From positions 757,879-821,878 of the forward strand of contig DAITBA010000001.1 in the NCBI GenBank assembly GCA_036824005.1: a DNA stretch of 64,000 nucleotides. The letters run 5' to 3'. The notes beneath the pieces are model-generated. The model saw nothing but the letters and a program-made list of their open reading frames with translations. It was not told the DNA's origin and ran no database searches. Below are positions 51,298 to 60,662 of the stretch, one piece after another. This stretch comes from DAITBA01 sp036824005. Its GTDB lineage: Bacteria > Pseudomonadota > Gammaproteobacteria > Burkholderiales > Rhodocyclaceae. How positions within the stretch are numbered: position 1 is the stretch's first letter; the number at the start of each line of letters is the position of its first letter. Made by a program: the position numbers and the translations under genes.

Positions 51298-53601
51298 ATG
51301 AACAACCAAACACCACCAAGGATGTCCCCGACGAGTCTGGCGCTGGCTTTGTGTTTCCCGCTGAGCGCTCTCGCGCAGGGCGTTGCCACCGAACAACAGC
51401 TCACCCCAATAACGGTCAGCGGCGAGCGCGCGCCCCTGGATCCCAACCTGCCCAGTTCCACCGCCAGCCGCACCGCCGAGGAACTGCGCGCGCAAAACCT
51501 CGTGAATCCCGAGGACGCCCTGCTCTACGTGCCCAATACCATGATCCGCAAACGCTACATCGGCGACCGCAACGCCCTCATCGGCGGGCGCAGTTTCTCG
51601 CCCCTGCAGGCGCCGCGCGGTCTCGCCTTCATGGACGGCTATCTGATCTCCAACTTCCTGGGGCGCTTCGACGCGCCGCGCTGGAACATGGTCGCGCCGG
51701 AAGAGATCGAGCGGGTCGACGTGCTCTATGGACCGTTCTCGGCCATCTATCCCGGCAATTCCATCGGCACGACGGTGGTCATTACGACGCGCATGCCGAA
51801 GCAGTTCGAAGCCAGTGGCCGCATCCAGGGCTGGACCCAGAAGTTCGAGGAATACGGCGTGGACGAGCGGTTCAACGGCAAGCAATTCTCCGGGTACATT
51901 GGCAGCCGCCTGGAGTCGGGTCTTGCCTGGTCCCTGGGTCTCAACCACCTGGACACCTATTCGCACCCGATGCAGTACTACACGGTCTCGGCCAATGCCG
52001 CCGGCGTATTTCCCGCCGTTGCCGGAGCCGCAACACCGGTCACCGGCGTACATTACGACACCGACCCCAAGGGACTGCGGCGCGCGGTATTCGGCGCCTC
52101 GAGCGGCGCCATCGATCACACCGTTCAGGACCATGTCAAGCTGCGCCTCGGTTATGACTTCACCCCGACGCTGGCTGCAGACGCATTCGTCGCCTACTGG
52201 AAGAACGACACCGCCAATACCAACCGGCCCTTCATCCGCGACGCGGCCGGCAATCTGGTCTGGTCCGGACGCGTGAGCAACAACGGCACGACGTTCAATA
52301 TTCCGGCCGCGACCTTCGCGCCGAGCAACCGGGACGAAGAGCATATTCAAGGCGGCTTCACACTCAAGACCCGCAACAAGACCGGATGGAACGCCTCACT
52401 GGTCGTCTCCGCCTACGAGATTCTGGCGGACGACACGTTTCAGGCCGACAACCCGGAACCGATCGCGCAGAGCGGCGGCACCGGAACAGTCACCCGGCGC
52501 GATGGCACTGGCTGGAAGACCTTCGAGATCCAGTCCACCTATACACCCACCGCAGGGGACTTCGGCGATGGCAAACATGCGCTCACGTTCGGGTTGCACC
52601 ACAATGCCTACGATCTGTCGAACGTCGTCTACAACGCCTCCGATTGGCGCGGCGTGACGACCAGCCTGAACCAGAGTTTCTTCGGCAAGACGCGCCTGAC
52701 CGCCCTTTATGCGCAGGACGCTTGGCAGTTCGCGCAGACCTGGCGTGCCACCTTCGGCGTGCGTCAGGAGCATTGGCGCGCCTTCGAAGGCTTCCAATTC
52801 ATCACCGGCGCGGGCTCGGTGGACTACCCCAGCCGCACCATCAACGCCACCTCGCCCAAGCTGTCCGTGACCTGGACACCGGTCGAGGAATGGCTGCTGC
52901 GGGGCAGCGTCGGCAAAGGCGTGCGTTTCCCGACGGTGGCCGAACTGTTTCAGGGCACCCGCACCGGCTCCTCGATCCAGATCAACGACCCGAATCTCAA
53001 TCCCGAGCGCTCCCTGGCGAAGGAGCTTACCTGGGAGCGCTTCATTGGCAGCGACACGCTTCGCGTATCGCTCTTCGAGGATGACATTCGCAATACCATC
53101 TACACCCAGACGAATACCGCGGTCGTGCCCAACATCACCAACGTGCAGAACGTCGGACGGGTGCGCACGCGCGGCATCGAGTTCGCCCTCGCCGCACCGG
53201 AGCTTCCCATCCGAGGCTTGGCGCTGGATGCGAGCCTCGCCATTAATCGATCCAAAACCCTGGAAAACAACTTCCTCGCCAGCGTCGGCAAGAACTGGGT
53301 CCGCGTACCCAAGGTGCGCGCGACGCTGCAGGCAAGTTACCGTCCAAACGCCCAATGGCAGCTCAGCGCGGCTCTGCGCCACTCCGGGCGGCAGTGGAAC
53401 GAGCTGGACAACTCCGATGTCAATCCCGACACCTTCGGCGGCGTCTCCCGCTACACCGTCGCCGACGTCCGGGTAGCCTACAAACCGATGAAGGGGATCG
53501 AGCTTGCGCTTGGCGTCGATAACGTGAACAACGAGCGCTACTACCAGTTTCATCCCTTCCCGCAGCGTACGGTGTTCGCAGAACTTCGGGGCACCTATTG
53601 A
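51298..53601 (+). CDS. TonB-dependent receptor, ligand unknown
   Basis: 767 aa from the ATG at 51298 (another ATG at 51322; no clear RBS at either, so the start is uncertain). Signal peptide, TonB-box-like TPITVSGER, plug with LVNPEDALLYVPNTMIRKRYIGDRNALIGGRSF and VLYGPFSAIYPGNSIGTTV, and a barrel ending ELRGTY. Its stop overlaps the next ATG (TGATG), so it is co-translated with the Asp-box protein. Substrate cannot be told; a copper or siderophore complex is likely from context. Confidence 0.86.
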   Translation: MNNQTPPRMSPTSLALALCFPLSALAQGVATEQQLTPITVSGERAPLDPNLPSSTASRTAEELRAQNLVNPEDALLYVPNTMIRKRYIGDRNALIGGRSFSPLQAPRGLAFMDGYLISNFLGRFDAPRWNMVAPEEIERVDVLYGPFSAIYPGNSIGTTVVITTRMPKQFEASGRIQGWTQKFEEYGVDERFNGKQFSGYIGSRLESGLAWSLGLNHLDTYSHPMQYYTVSANAAGVFPAVAGAATPVTGVHYDTDPKGLRRAVFGASSGAIDHTVQDHVKLRLGYDFTPTLAADAFVAYWKNDTANTNRPFIRDAAGNLVWSGRVSNNGTTFNIPAATFAPSNRDEEHIQGGFTLKTRNKTGWNASLVVSAYEILADDTFQADNPEPIAQSGGTGTVTRRDGTGWKTFEIQSTYTPTAGDFGDGKHALTFGLHHNAYDLSNVVYNASDWRGVTTSLNQSFFGKTRLTALYAQDAWQFAQTWRATFGVRQEHWRAFEGFQFITGAGSVDYPSRTINATSPKLSVTWTPVEEWLLRGSVGKGVRFPTVAELFQGTRTGSSIQINDPNLNPERSLAKELTWERFIGSDTLRVSLFEDDIRNTIYTQTNTAVVPNITNVQNVGRVRTRGIEFALAAPELPIRGLALDASLAINRSKTLENNFLASVGKNWVRVPKVRATLQASYRPNAQWQLSAALRHSGRQWNELDNSDVNPDTFGGVSRYTVADVRVAYKPMKGIELALGVDNVNNERYYQFHPFPQRTVFAELRGTY

Positions 53602-54797
53602 TGAGAGTGCCGGCCACCTACCTGTTGCCGTTCCTCGCCGCTATTGCCTGCTCCGCGGGCCTGGCGCACGAGGGTCATGGCAGCGGGCAGCCGGCAGCGC
53701 AGCAGCAGCCGAAGAAGAAGCCTGTCGAGCTGGGTAGTTCCGCCGCGTTCGACACGGCGGGGCAGCTGTGGTTCGTAGCCGTCGAGGACGGGCGCATCGT
53801 ATTGCGTTCGAGCGGCGATGTCGGTGTCACATGGTCTGCACCCATTGTCGTGACCGACGGACGCGAACCGGTGTCCGCCGACGGCGAGAACCGGCCGAAG
53901 CTCGTTTTCGGTCCGCACGGACAGTTCTACGTCACCTGGACCATGCCCACCTCGCCGCGCTATACCGCCGACATCCGCTTCTCGCGTTCCCTCGATGGCG
54001 GACGGACCTGGTCGGCGCCGGCGACGGTCCATGAAAACCGCGAGATCATCACCCACAGGTTCGACTCGATCATCGTCGCCCGCGACGGACGCATTTTCGT
54101 GGTCTGGATCGACAAGCGGGATCTCGAGCGGCACACGCGCGAGGGCCGCAGCTACCGAGGCGCGGCGATCTACTATGCGGTATCGGAGGATGAAGGAGCC
54201 TCGTGGCGCGGCGATTTCAAGCTCGCCGATCACGCGTGCGAATGCTGCCGCATCGCCGTGGCGCTCGATGTCGATGGCGTGCCGCTGGCCATGTGGCGCC
54301 ATGTCTTTCCCGGCAGCGAGCGTGATCATGCCCTGGCAAGACTCGATCCGGCGGTGGCCGAACCCGTCGTGGAGCGGGTGACGTTCGACCGGTGGAAGGT
54401 CGAGGCGTGTCCGCACCACGGCCCGAGCATTGTCCTCGACGACAAAGGGGTTCGTCACGCCGTCTGGTTCAACCACTCGGACGGCAAGCCCGGTGCCTTC
54501 TATGGCCGTCTCGGGCGAGGACGCGTGGAAGGGATGCGCCACCTGGGCGCCGATGCCGAACACGCCGATCTCGCCGTGACGGCTGCAACCGTGCGCGTCG
54601 TCTGGAAGCGTTTCGATGGGACGCGGACCACGATCGAAGGACAGGTTTCGCGCGATGGCGGCCGAACCTGGACGGCGAATACCGTTGCCAGCACGTCGGG
54701 CAAATCAGACCAGCCGCGGCTGGTGACGAGGGGCGACAAGACGTGGCTGGTCTGGCGTACCGAGGAGAAGGGCATTGTCGTGCGGGAGTTGCCATGA
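53601..54797 (+). CDS. Exported Asp-box beta-propeller protein
   Basis: 398 aa. A signal peptide ends near LAHEGHGSG, giving a mature His-rich start. At least four Asp-boxes (SxDxGxxW: SGDVGVTW, SLDGGRTW, SEDEGASW, SRDGGRTW) indicate a sialidase-like propeller, without sialidase catalytic residues visible. A CECC motif (ADHACECCRIAVALD) and a CPHHG motif suggest metal binding. It is encoded between a TonB receptor and a thioredoxin-like protein, with overlaps on both sides. A periplasmic or secreted metal-handling partner is likely. Confidence 0.78.
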   Translation: MRVPATYLLPFLAAIACSAGLAHEGHGSGQPAAQQQPKKKPVELGSSAAFDTAGQLWFVAVEDGRIVLRSSGDVGVTWSAPIVVTDGREPVSADGENRPKLVFGPHGQFYVTWTMPTSPRYTADIRFSRSLDGGRTWSAPATVHENREIITHRFDSIIVARDGRIFVVWIDKRDLERHTREGRSYRGAAIYYAVSEDEGASWRGDFKLADHACECCRIAVALDVDGVPLAMWRHVFPGSERDHALARLDPAVAEPVVERVTFDRWKVEACPHHGPSIVLDDKGVRHAVWFNHSDGKPGAFYGRLGRGRVEGMRHLGADAEHADLAVTAATVRVVWKRFDGTRTTIEGQVSRDGGRTWTANTVASTSGKSDQPRLVTRGDKTWLVWRTEEKGIVVRELP

Positions 54798-55264
54798 GCA
54801 TGCGCTGGCTTGCCTGTGCGATCGCGGCCGCGTGCTGCCTCCCGGCAATTGCCGCAGACGCCGCGCCGATGTTTCGTCCTTTCGAGCCGGACAGCATCAT
54901 TGCGATCAAGCGCGCCCATGCCGGACAGCCGCTGGTGATCGTGTTCTGGTCGACGGACTGCAGCTACTGCTTCCACAATCTTGAGCTGGTCGCACGCATG
55001 CAGGCAAGCCGGCCGCGCCTGCGGGTCGTCACCGTGGCGACGGATTCCGTGACTGCGGCGGCCGAACTCCAGCCGTTGCTCGCACGCACCAAGGTGAAGA
55101 GTGAAACCTGGGCGTTCGGCGACGCGTCCCCGGACAGGCTGCGCTACGCCATTGACCCGCAGTGGCGCGGCGAAATGCCACGCACCTACCTCATCGACAG
55201 TCGCGGCAACATCGCGGCGAAGTCGGGAGTTTTGACGGCCGCGACAATTGAAGCCTTGCGTTAG
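54794..55264 (+). CDS. Thioredoxin/TlpA-like periplasmic protein
   Basis: 156 aa from the ATG at 54794. Signal peptide (IAAACCLPAIAADA), then VIVFWSTDCSYCFHNLE with the CxxC pair Cys56/Cys59, and a thioredoxin fold ending IDSRGNIAAKSGVLTAATI with the cis-Pro region MPRTYLI. TlpA-like proteins reduce disulfides or deliver copper to cuproproteins. ATGA overlap with the preceding gene. Confidence 0.85.
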   Translation: MSMRWLACAIAAACCLPAIAADAAPMFRPFEPDSIIAIKRAHAGQPLVIVFWSTDCSYCFHNLELVARMQASRPRLRVVTVATDSVTAAAELQPLLARTKVKSETWAFGDASPDRLRYAIDPQWRGEMPRTYLIDSRGNIAAKSGVLTAATIEALR

Positions 55265-55413
55265 TGTCCTGTCCCGCTAATTCGCAGCATGAGAATGCCG
55301 ATCATCCGCGCCATGCTTTGTCGCCGTGCTCGCCTGGTGGGGCCTCGGCATCCTTATCTACGCCACGGCTTCGGGCACGCGATAGCCGTGCTACGAACTA
55401 ACGGGACAGGACA
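55265..55413. repeat. MITE-like element with terminal inverted repeats
   Basis: TGTCCTGTCCCG (55265-55276) and CGGGACAGGACA (55402-55413) are perfect 12-bp inverted ends, extending imperfectly inward to about 20 bp. The 149-bp interior has no gene. A related, one-ended copy lies at 10966-11022. Confidence 0.6.
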
Positions 55414-55741
55414 TCACGCGCGCACACACCAATCGCATGCGGGCGGGGTTGCTGCCTGCGGGCATCGCGTGCGACCAAATGCCGCGACTCACGCATTCAC
55501 GGAACGCGTAGACTTCGCCACAAAGTGTTGGGGGGACGCCATTGCGCGCTTCTTCCGCCATCAACAAGCTGAATGCGTTGGGGGGCAGAGAGATGTTCGA
55601 TGAGCACTTTGCCGGCGGGCGCGCGCTCATGAAGTTCGTCGGCGCGCCAGCTATCTTGCGCACGCTGGGCGGTCCCCTGGTAATGACGCCGCCGGTCGAC
55701 CTACGCCCGGACCCAGCGATGCTGCTCCTCGTCTCGGTGCC
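55414..55741. other. No recognisable gene
   Basis: A possible 69-aa frame (55542-55751) has an unconvincing start and no family. Probably decayed sequence next to the repeat element. Confidence 0.4.
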
Positions 55742-56146
55742 GTGCGCGTGAAGCGCCGCGGTCGTCATATTCGGCGCATCGCCTGGCTCGCTGCGCTGCT
55801 TTTGCTGCTCACCGCCGCGGTGCCTGCCTTTTCACGCTTTCTCGCCGCCGGCAACGGCAGCGCAGGAACCGGGACCGAGATCTGCTCGGCGACGGGGTTC
55901 AAGACCGTCGTCATTGCGCCCGAACAGAGCCAGGGCACACCCGCCGATACGGGGCGCAATTGGCAAGATGCCGACTGCCCGTTCTGTCTCACCCATAGCG
56001 GCTCGTTCGCTCTGTTGCCATCGGAACTGTCCGCACCGCAAGCGGCACGGGACGTCACCCCAGCAAAATCACTATCCCGTCATTCGCCACCTTCGAGCTA
56101 CTCGGGGTCTGCGGCAAGTCCTCGCGCACCTCCCATCGCGACCTGA
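55742..56146 (+). CDS. DUF2946 family exported protein
   Basis: 134 aa from a GTG (a second GTG lies at 55748). Signal-anchor LAALLLLLTAAVPAFS, then EICSATGF and DADCPFCLTHSGSFALLP, the CxxC core of DUF2946. The family is found beside TonB receptors and copper genes; function not defined. Compare the protein at 26050. Confidence 0.8.
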   Translation: MRVKRRGRHIRRIAWLAALLLLLTAAVPAFSRFLAAGNGSAGTGTEICSATGFKTVVIAPEQSQGTPADTGRNWQDADCPFCLTHSGSFALLPSELSAPQAARDVTPAKSLSRHSPPSSYSGSAASPRAPPIAT

Positions 56147-56221
56147 TTCCCGCTGTCCGTTCGTTGCCGCGATCGCCGTGCGCCAAAGCAGGGCTCTTTC
56201 GCGCGTTGCTTGGAGGTGTGG

Positions 56222-56506
56222 ATGCCGTTCGCCATCAAACTCATCATTGCTTTCAACCTCGTCGGCGTCGTCTGTGTCGGCGTGTTCGCCTACGTGCTGC
56301 GATTCGAATTGAGGCCCGCCGTGTTCCCGCCAAGCGGACCCGTCGAGAGCTACTCAATGCCAAAACTGCGGGTCGGCAAGGAAATCGAAGCCCTCGGCCG
56401 GAAGGCACCCGTACTCGGCGCCGTTCCGCGCCCGGCGGAAGACATCGACTTGTCGATTCGCCCGTGGGACATCCTGCCGGACGGGTCCGTGCGGCTGCGC
56501 GAATGA
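56222..56506 (+). CDS. Hypothetical protein with one membrane segment, 94 aa
   Basis: ATG at 56222 preceded by GGAGG. MPFAIKLIIAFNLVGVVCVGVFAYVLRF is an N-terminal membrane anchor followed by a periplasmic tail (PSGPVESYSMPKLRVGKEIEALGRKAP). No family recognised. Confidence 0.6.
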   Translation: MPFAIKLIIAFNLVGVVCVGVFAYVLRFELRPAVFPPSGPVESYSMPKLRVGKEIEALGRKAPVLGAVPRPAEDIDLSIRPWDILPDGSVRLRE

Positions 56507-56624
56507 GGAAGCCTATTGCGCTTTGCCGCGGACATGCGCCGCGCGGCGCCGAGTGGCCGGCGCCCCGTCGTGCGCCGAGTCCGTTTGCGCCGAAACCAAC
56601 CACGAATTCATTGGGGAGATGCCA

Positions 56625-57242
56625 GTGAAATATCTGTCTCGGGGTAGATTCTCCGCTGCTCTGCTAGTTCTTGTTTTTATTTCCCACGCGATCGCCGCGA
56701 ACGTAGATTCCGACCTGCGCCGAGCAGCGATATTGCAGCGCGGGGGCGACACGCCGGCAGCACTTACCCTGTGGAAGACGTGGGCAGAGCGTGGCGACGT
56801 CGATCCCGCCTACAATCTGGCGGTCGTCCATCAGCACGGCGACGGCGTGCCACAGGACTTCGCGCAGGCGCTGCACTGGTATAGGGTCGCCGCGGAACGC
56901 GGCGATCACGCGTCGCAGATCCAGATCGGCTCGATGTACCAGCGCGGCGAAGGTGTCGCGGTCGATGAACACGAGGCCCACCGTTGGATTACCCGTCATC
57001 GCCGTGAGCACACTCACCACACCCACTCCGAGCAGAAGGAGACATGGCGCCGGAAGGCGGCGACTCTCGTCTGGGAGAGCGACATGCGCGACGCAGTGGC
57101 CAGATCCGGCGGCGACGGTAACGACGTTGTCGCGAATTTGAAACGGCGCGTCGAGACCTCTGCGGCGGAAGGCGGCCCTGTGACGCCGCGTGCCACCGCC
57201 AACGACGGGCGAGTGCTGGCGCAGAAAGCGGCAACGCCATAA
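56625..57242 (+). CDS. Exported Sel1-repeat protein
   Basis: About 205 aa. I choose the GTG at 56625, six bases after GGGGAG, over the ATG at 56619 that overlaps it. Signal peptide (SAALLVLVFISHAIAA), then Sel1/TPR-like repeats: PAYNLAVVHQHGDGVPQDFAQALHWYRVAAERGDHASQIQIGSMYQRGEGV. The C-terminus is His/Arg-rich (HRREHTHHTHSEQK). Sel1 proteins are protein-protein scaffolds; here it precedes a receptor gene and may assist it. Confidence 0.82.
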   Translation: MKYLSRGRFSAALLVLVFISHAIAANVDSDLRRAAILQRGGDTPAALTLWKTWAERGDVDPAYNLAVVHQHGDGVPQDFAQALHWYRVAAERGDHASQIQIGSMYQRGEGVAVDEHEAHRWITRHRREHTHHTHSEQKETWRRKAATLVWESDMRDAVARSGGDGNDVVANLKRRVETSAAEGGPVTPRATANDGRVLAQKAATP

Positions 57243-57347
57243 GTTGCTTGCCCGAGGGCGGCGCTCACAGGCAGGGCGTTCGGCCCGCCTGCAAGTCAAG
57301 TCTGCGCTCGACTCCGCCTTTCTTACTTCCAACGGAGAGATTCCACT

Positions 57348-59381
57348 ATGGGATTCATCAAGCCCTGGCAGCGCTCAGCAGCGTTGCTTGCAGCCCTTTC
57401 GGCTAACGCCGTGGCCCAGCAGGCCAATCCGCCGCAAAGCGATTCGACCCTCGTGCTCGGCACGGTCACCGTGTCCGCGGCGAGCGTCGGCCCGCTGCCG
57501 ACGCGCAGCGTGCTCACTTCCGTGGATGTGCTCGGCGCGAACATGATCCAGAACCAGGTTGTGGACCACAGCTGGGAGCTCCTGGGGCGGATTCCCGGCG
57601 TGATGCTGACGGACTTCAACCAAGGCACGACCTCGGGCAAGTTCTCCTTCCGCGCCTTCAACGGCGAGGGCGAGATCAACGCCGTGAAGCTGCTGATCGA
57701 CGGTATTCCAAGCAACAGCAACGACGGCAACATGCCCTACCTGGATATGATCTTCCCGCTCGACATTGAGTACATCGAGACCGTGCGTGGCACCAACGAC
57801 CCCCGCCACGGACTGCACAACATCGCCGGCAATGCCAACATCGTGACGCGCACGTCCGGCTCGCATACATTGGGGCGGGTCAGCTATGGTAGCTTCAACA
57901 GCCTCGACGCCCAAGTGGCGAAGGGCATCGACGACGGGAGCTTCTCCCAACAGTACTTCGCGGGAGTTCGTTCGTCGGACGGCTATCGCGATCACTCCAA
58001 GCTCGATAAGTACTCGCTGGCCGGCAAGTGGTTCTACGGCCCGCAGGACGGTGCGTACCGGCTCGGGCTAGTCCTGAGGCATCACAAGGCCGAAGCCGAG
58101 GAACCGGGCTACCTCACTCGCGCCGATTCGCGCACAAGGCCAACGCTGTCCTACACGTTCAACGCCTCGGACCAGGGTGAGCGGCGGCTCGGGCAGTACA
58201 GCGCCCACCTCGACGCCGAGCTGGGCGGCAATACGGCCGTCGCTGCCAAGGCCTACCTGAACGATTTCAACGACCAGCGCTGGGTCAAGTTTTCGGCCGG
58301 CGTGTCGCAGCAGGAGCGCGTCACCGACGAGCGGCATTACGGCGCGTTGGCCGCGGTGACCTATCGGCCCAAGGTGTCGTGGGCGACGGAATTCGCGCTG
58401 GAGGGCGGCATCGACGCCCAATTCCAGGAGAACGAGAGCCGGCGCTATCTGACCGTCAATCGCGTGCGGCAGAGCCAGACGCGCGACCAGAAGTTCGATT
58501 TCGACATCTACGGTGCATACGTCCAGGTGGTCTATCGACCTATCGAGTCGCTCAAGCTCGTCCCTGCCTACCGGGTCGACACGGCCGACGGCAACTTCGT
58601 CAACCGGCTCAACGGCACACGGGCCGCGATCAACGACTACGGCCTGATCAAACAGCCGAAATTCAGCATCGTCTATACGCCGGCGCAGGGCTACAGCGTC
58701 TACGGCAACTGGGGCCGAACATTCCAGGTTGGTGTCGGTGCATCGGCTTACAAGATTCCGCCGCGGGTGACGGATCTCGAACCGTCGCTCAACACTGGCT
58801 GGGAAACGGGTCTGAAATTCAGTCCGGCCAAATGGATCGAAGGGCGCGTCGCCTTGTGGCAACAGACGGCGACCGGCGAAGAGCGGCGGCGCTTGAATGA
58901 TCCCTCGAACGAGTCGGACAACATCGGCAAGACGCGTCGGCGGGGCGTCGATTTCGAGGTCAACCTGCGTCCGACTGAGAGCGTACAGGCGTGGCTCGCC
59001 TATGCCCGGCAGGACTCGGAGATCCTGGTGCCAGACCCGGCGGTGCCGGCGAGCCTGGGCAAGGAGATCGACCACATCCCGCATCAGCTGTACAGCGCCG
59101 GCGTGGACTATCAGTTCGCACCCGATTGGCGAGTGTCGCTGTGGGTGAATGGCCAGAGCGACTACTTCCTGGAGCGCACGAACAGCACCGGCAAATTCGG
59201 TGGCTTCACGCTGGTCAATGTCGGCCTGAACTACCGCCTCGCCAAGCAGGTGTCGCTGGATTTCCAGATCAAGAATCTCACCGACCGCTACTTCGAGTAC
59301 GTCTGGTATGACGGCACCCAGAGCCTGCACTCGCCCGGCGACAAGCGGGCCTTTTACGTTGCCGCCAACCTGAGCTTCTGA
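57348..59381 (+). CDS. TonB-dependent receptor
   Basis: 677 aa. Signal peptide ending ANAVAQQ, TonB-box-like LGTVTVSAAS, plug with LLGRIPGVMLTDFNQGTTSGKFSFRAFNGEGEINAVKLLIDGIP and IEYIETVRGTNDPRHGLHNIAGNANIVTR, barrel ending FYVAANLSF. Followed 25 bp later by the PepSY protein gene, so a siderophore-type substrate with reductive release is plausible; ligand not deducible. Confidence 0.9.
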   Translation: MGFIKPWQRSAALLAALSANAVAQQANPPQSDSTLVLGTVTVSAASVGPLPTRSVLTSVDVLGANMIQNQVVDHSWELLGRIPGVMLTDFNQGTTSGKFSFRAFNGEGEINAVKLLIDGIPSNSNDGNMPYLDMIFPLDIEYIETVRGTNDPRHGLHNIAGNANIVTRTSGSHTLGRVSYGSFNSLDAQVAKGIDDGSFSQQYFAGVRSSDGYRDHSKLDKYSLAGKWFYGPQDGAYRLGLVLRHHKAEAEEPGYLTRADSRTRPTLSYTFNASDQGERRLGQYSAHLDAELGGNTAVAAKAYLNDFNDQRWVKFSAGVSQQERVTDERHYGALAAVTYRPKVSWATEFALEGGIDAQFQENESRRYLTVNRVRQSQTRDQKFDFDIYGAYVQVVYRPIESLKLVPAYRVDTADGNFVNRLNGTRAAINDYGLIKQPKFSIVYTPAQGYSVYGNWGRTFQVGVGASAYKIPPRVTDLEPSLNTGWETGLKFSPAKWIEGRVALWQQTATGEERRRLNDPSNESDNIGKTRRRGVDFEVNLRPTESVQAWLAYARQDSEILVPDPAVPASLGKEIDHIPHQLYSAGVDYQFAPDWRVSLWVNGQSDYFLERTNSTGKFGGFTLVNVGLNYRLAKQVSLDFQIKNLTDRYFEYVWYDGTQSLHSPGDKRAFYVAANLSF

Positions 59382-59406
59382 ATTGGCGGGGGCATTGCGA
59401 GCCGGC

Positions 59407-60651
59407 ATGACGCGCCGCCTGTGGGTGCTGTGCCACCGCTGGGTCGGCCTGGCCCTGGCGGCGATCCTGATCGTCGCCGGGACCACCGGGAGCATTCTCG
59501 CGTTCCACGAGGAAATCGAGCGTGCGCTCAACCCGCGACTGTTTGCGTCGCCGGCAGCCGCGTGTGGTGCACTGGACGTTGGGGCGCTGGCGGTGCACGC
59601 GGAACAACACGCGCCGCAGGCGCGGGTGATATCCATCTATCTGGCGGGAAGTCAGGGTGCAACCTACGCGGTGATGGAGGCGCGCAGGGATCCGCTGACC
59701 GGTGCGTCGCCGTCACTCGGTTTTAACCATCTTCTGCTGGATCCGTGTACCGGCGCCGAAATCGGCCGGCGCGATTTCGGCGCCATTCCACGGGGGTGGA
59801 TCGACCTGATGCCGTTCATCTACAAGCTCCACTATGAGCTCGCCCTGGGCGAGTTCGGCCTCTGGCTGTTCGGCATCGGGGCCGTGCTGTGGACGTTGGA
59901 CTGCTTCGTCGCCGCCTACCTAACGCTGCCGCCGCGACGCCGCGGCCATGCGGGCGTCACGCGACGCAGCTTCTGGCGACGCTGGTGGCCTGCCTGGAAG
60001 GTAAAGTGGCCCGCTTCATCCGTGCGTGTGAACTTCGACATACACCGTGCCGGCGGACTGTGGCTATGGACCATGCTGCTGATCTTCGCCTGGTCGAGCG
60101 TCTACATGAATCTGTGGAGCACGGTGTACACGCCGGTGATGCAGACGTTCTTCGACTACCGCCCGCCGTGGACAGAACTGCCCAAACGCAACCCGCCGCT
60201 GACGGAGCCGCGCCTGGGCTGGCGCGAAGCGGCCGCCGCTAGTGCCACACTGCTCGCCCAGGAGGCGCAGGCGCGCGGTTTCGCGGTCGAGTCGCCGGTT
60301 TCCCTGCGCCTGAACCGGCATCTCGGCGTCTATCAGTACCAGGCGCGAACCAGCCTCGATGTCCAGGACCGCCGGGGTTTTACCCGGCTGTTCATGGACG
60401 CTGACAGCGGCGAACTGAAGCTGCTGCAGCTTCCAGCCGGCCAGTACGCCGGTAACAGCGTTACCGCTTGGCTCTACGCCCTGCACACGGGCAACGTCTT
60501 CGGCCTGCCGTGGCGCATCTTCGTGTGCGTGCTCGGACTGTTCGTCGTCGCGCTCAACGTGACCGGCGTGCTCATCTGGTTGAAGAAGCGCGAGGCGCGC
60601 AAGGCAAATCGCGTGCGCGTGCGCGCGCTTGCCCCCTCCACTAATCGATAA
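59407..60651 (+). CDS. PepSY-associated transmembrane protein
   Basis: 414 aa from the ATG at 59407 (a TTG at 59383 is possible). Four membrane segments: CHRWVGLALAAILIVAGTTGSILAF, then GLWLFGIGAVLWTLDCFVAAYLTL, the central HRAGGLWLWTMLLIFAWSSVYMNL and the last IFVCVLGLFVVALNVTGVLIWLKK. PepSY-type loops lie between them. Conserved His in the helices may bind heme. Members such as FoxB/FhuF-like proteins act in siderophore-iron release at the inner membrane. It lies between two TonB receptors. Confidence 0.9.
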   Translation: MTRRLWVLCHRWVGLALAAILIVAGTTGSILAFHEEIERALNPRLFASPAAACGALDVGALAVHAEQHAPQARVISIYLAGSQGATYAVMEARRDPLTGASPSLGFNHLLLDPCTGAEIGRRDFGAIPRGWIDLMPFIYKLHYELALGEFGLWLFGIGAVLWTLDCFVAAYLTLPPRRRGHAGVTRRSFWRRWWPAWKVKWPASSVRVNFDIHRAGGLWLWTMLLIFAWSSVYMNLWSTVYTPVMQTFFDYRPPWTELPKRNPPLTEPRLGWREAAAASATLLAQEAQARGFAVESPVSLRLNRHLGVYQYQARTSLDVQDRRGFTRLFMDADSGELKLLQLPAGQYAGNSVTAWLYALHTGNVFGLPWRIFVCVLGLFVVALNVTGVLIWLKKREARKANRVRVRALAPSTNR

Positions 60652-60662
60652 GGAAGAATCCA

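Noticed and set aside
50758..52350. 530-aa open frame on the minus strand
   Set aside because: Antisense to two well-supported receptor genes.
58068..59636. 522-aa open frame on the minus strand
   Set aside because: Antisense shadow of a TonB receptor.
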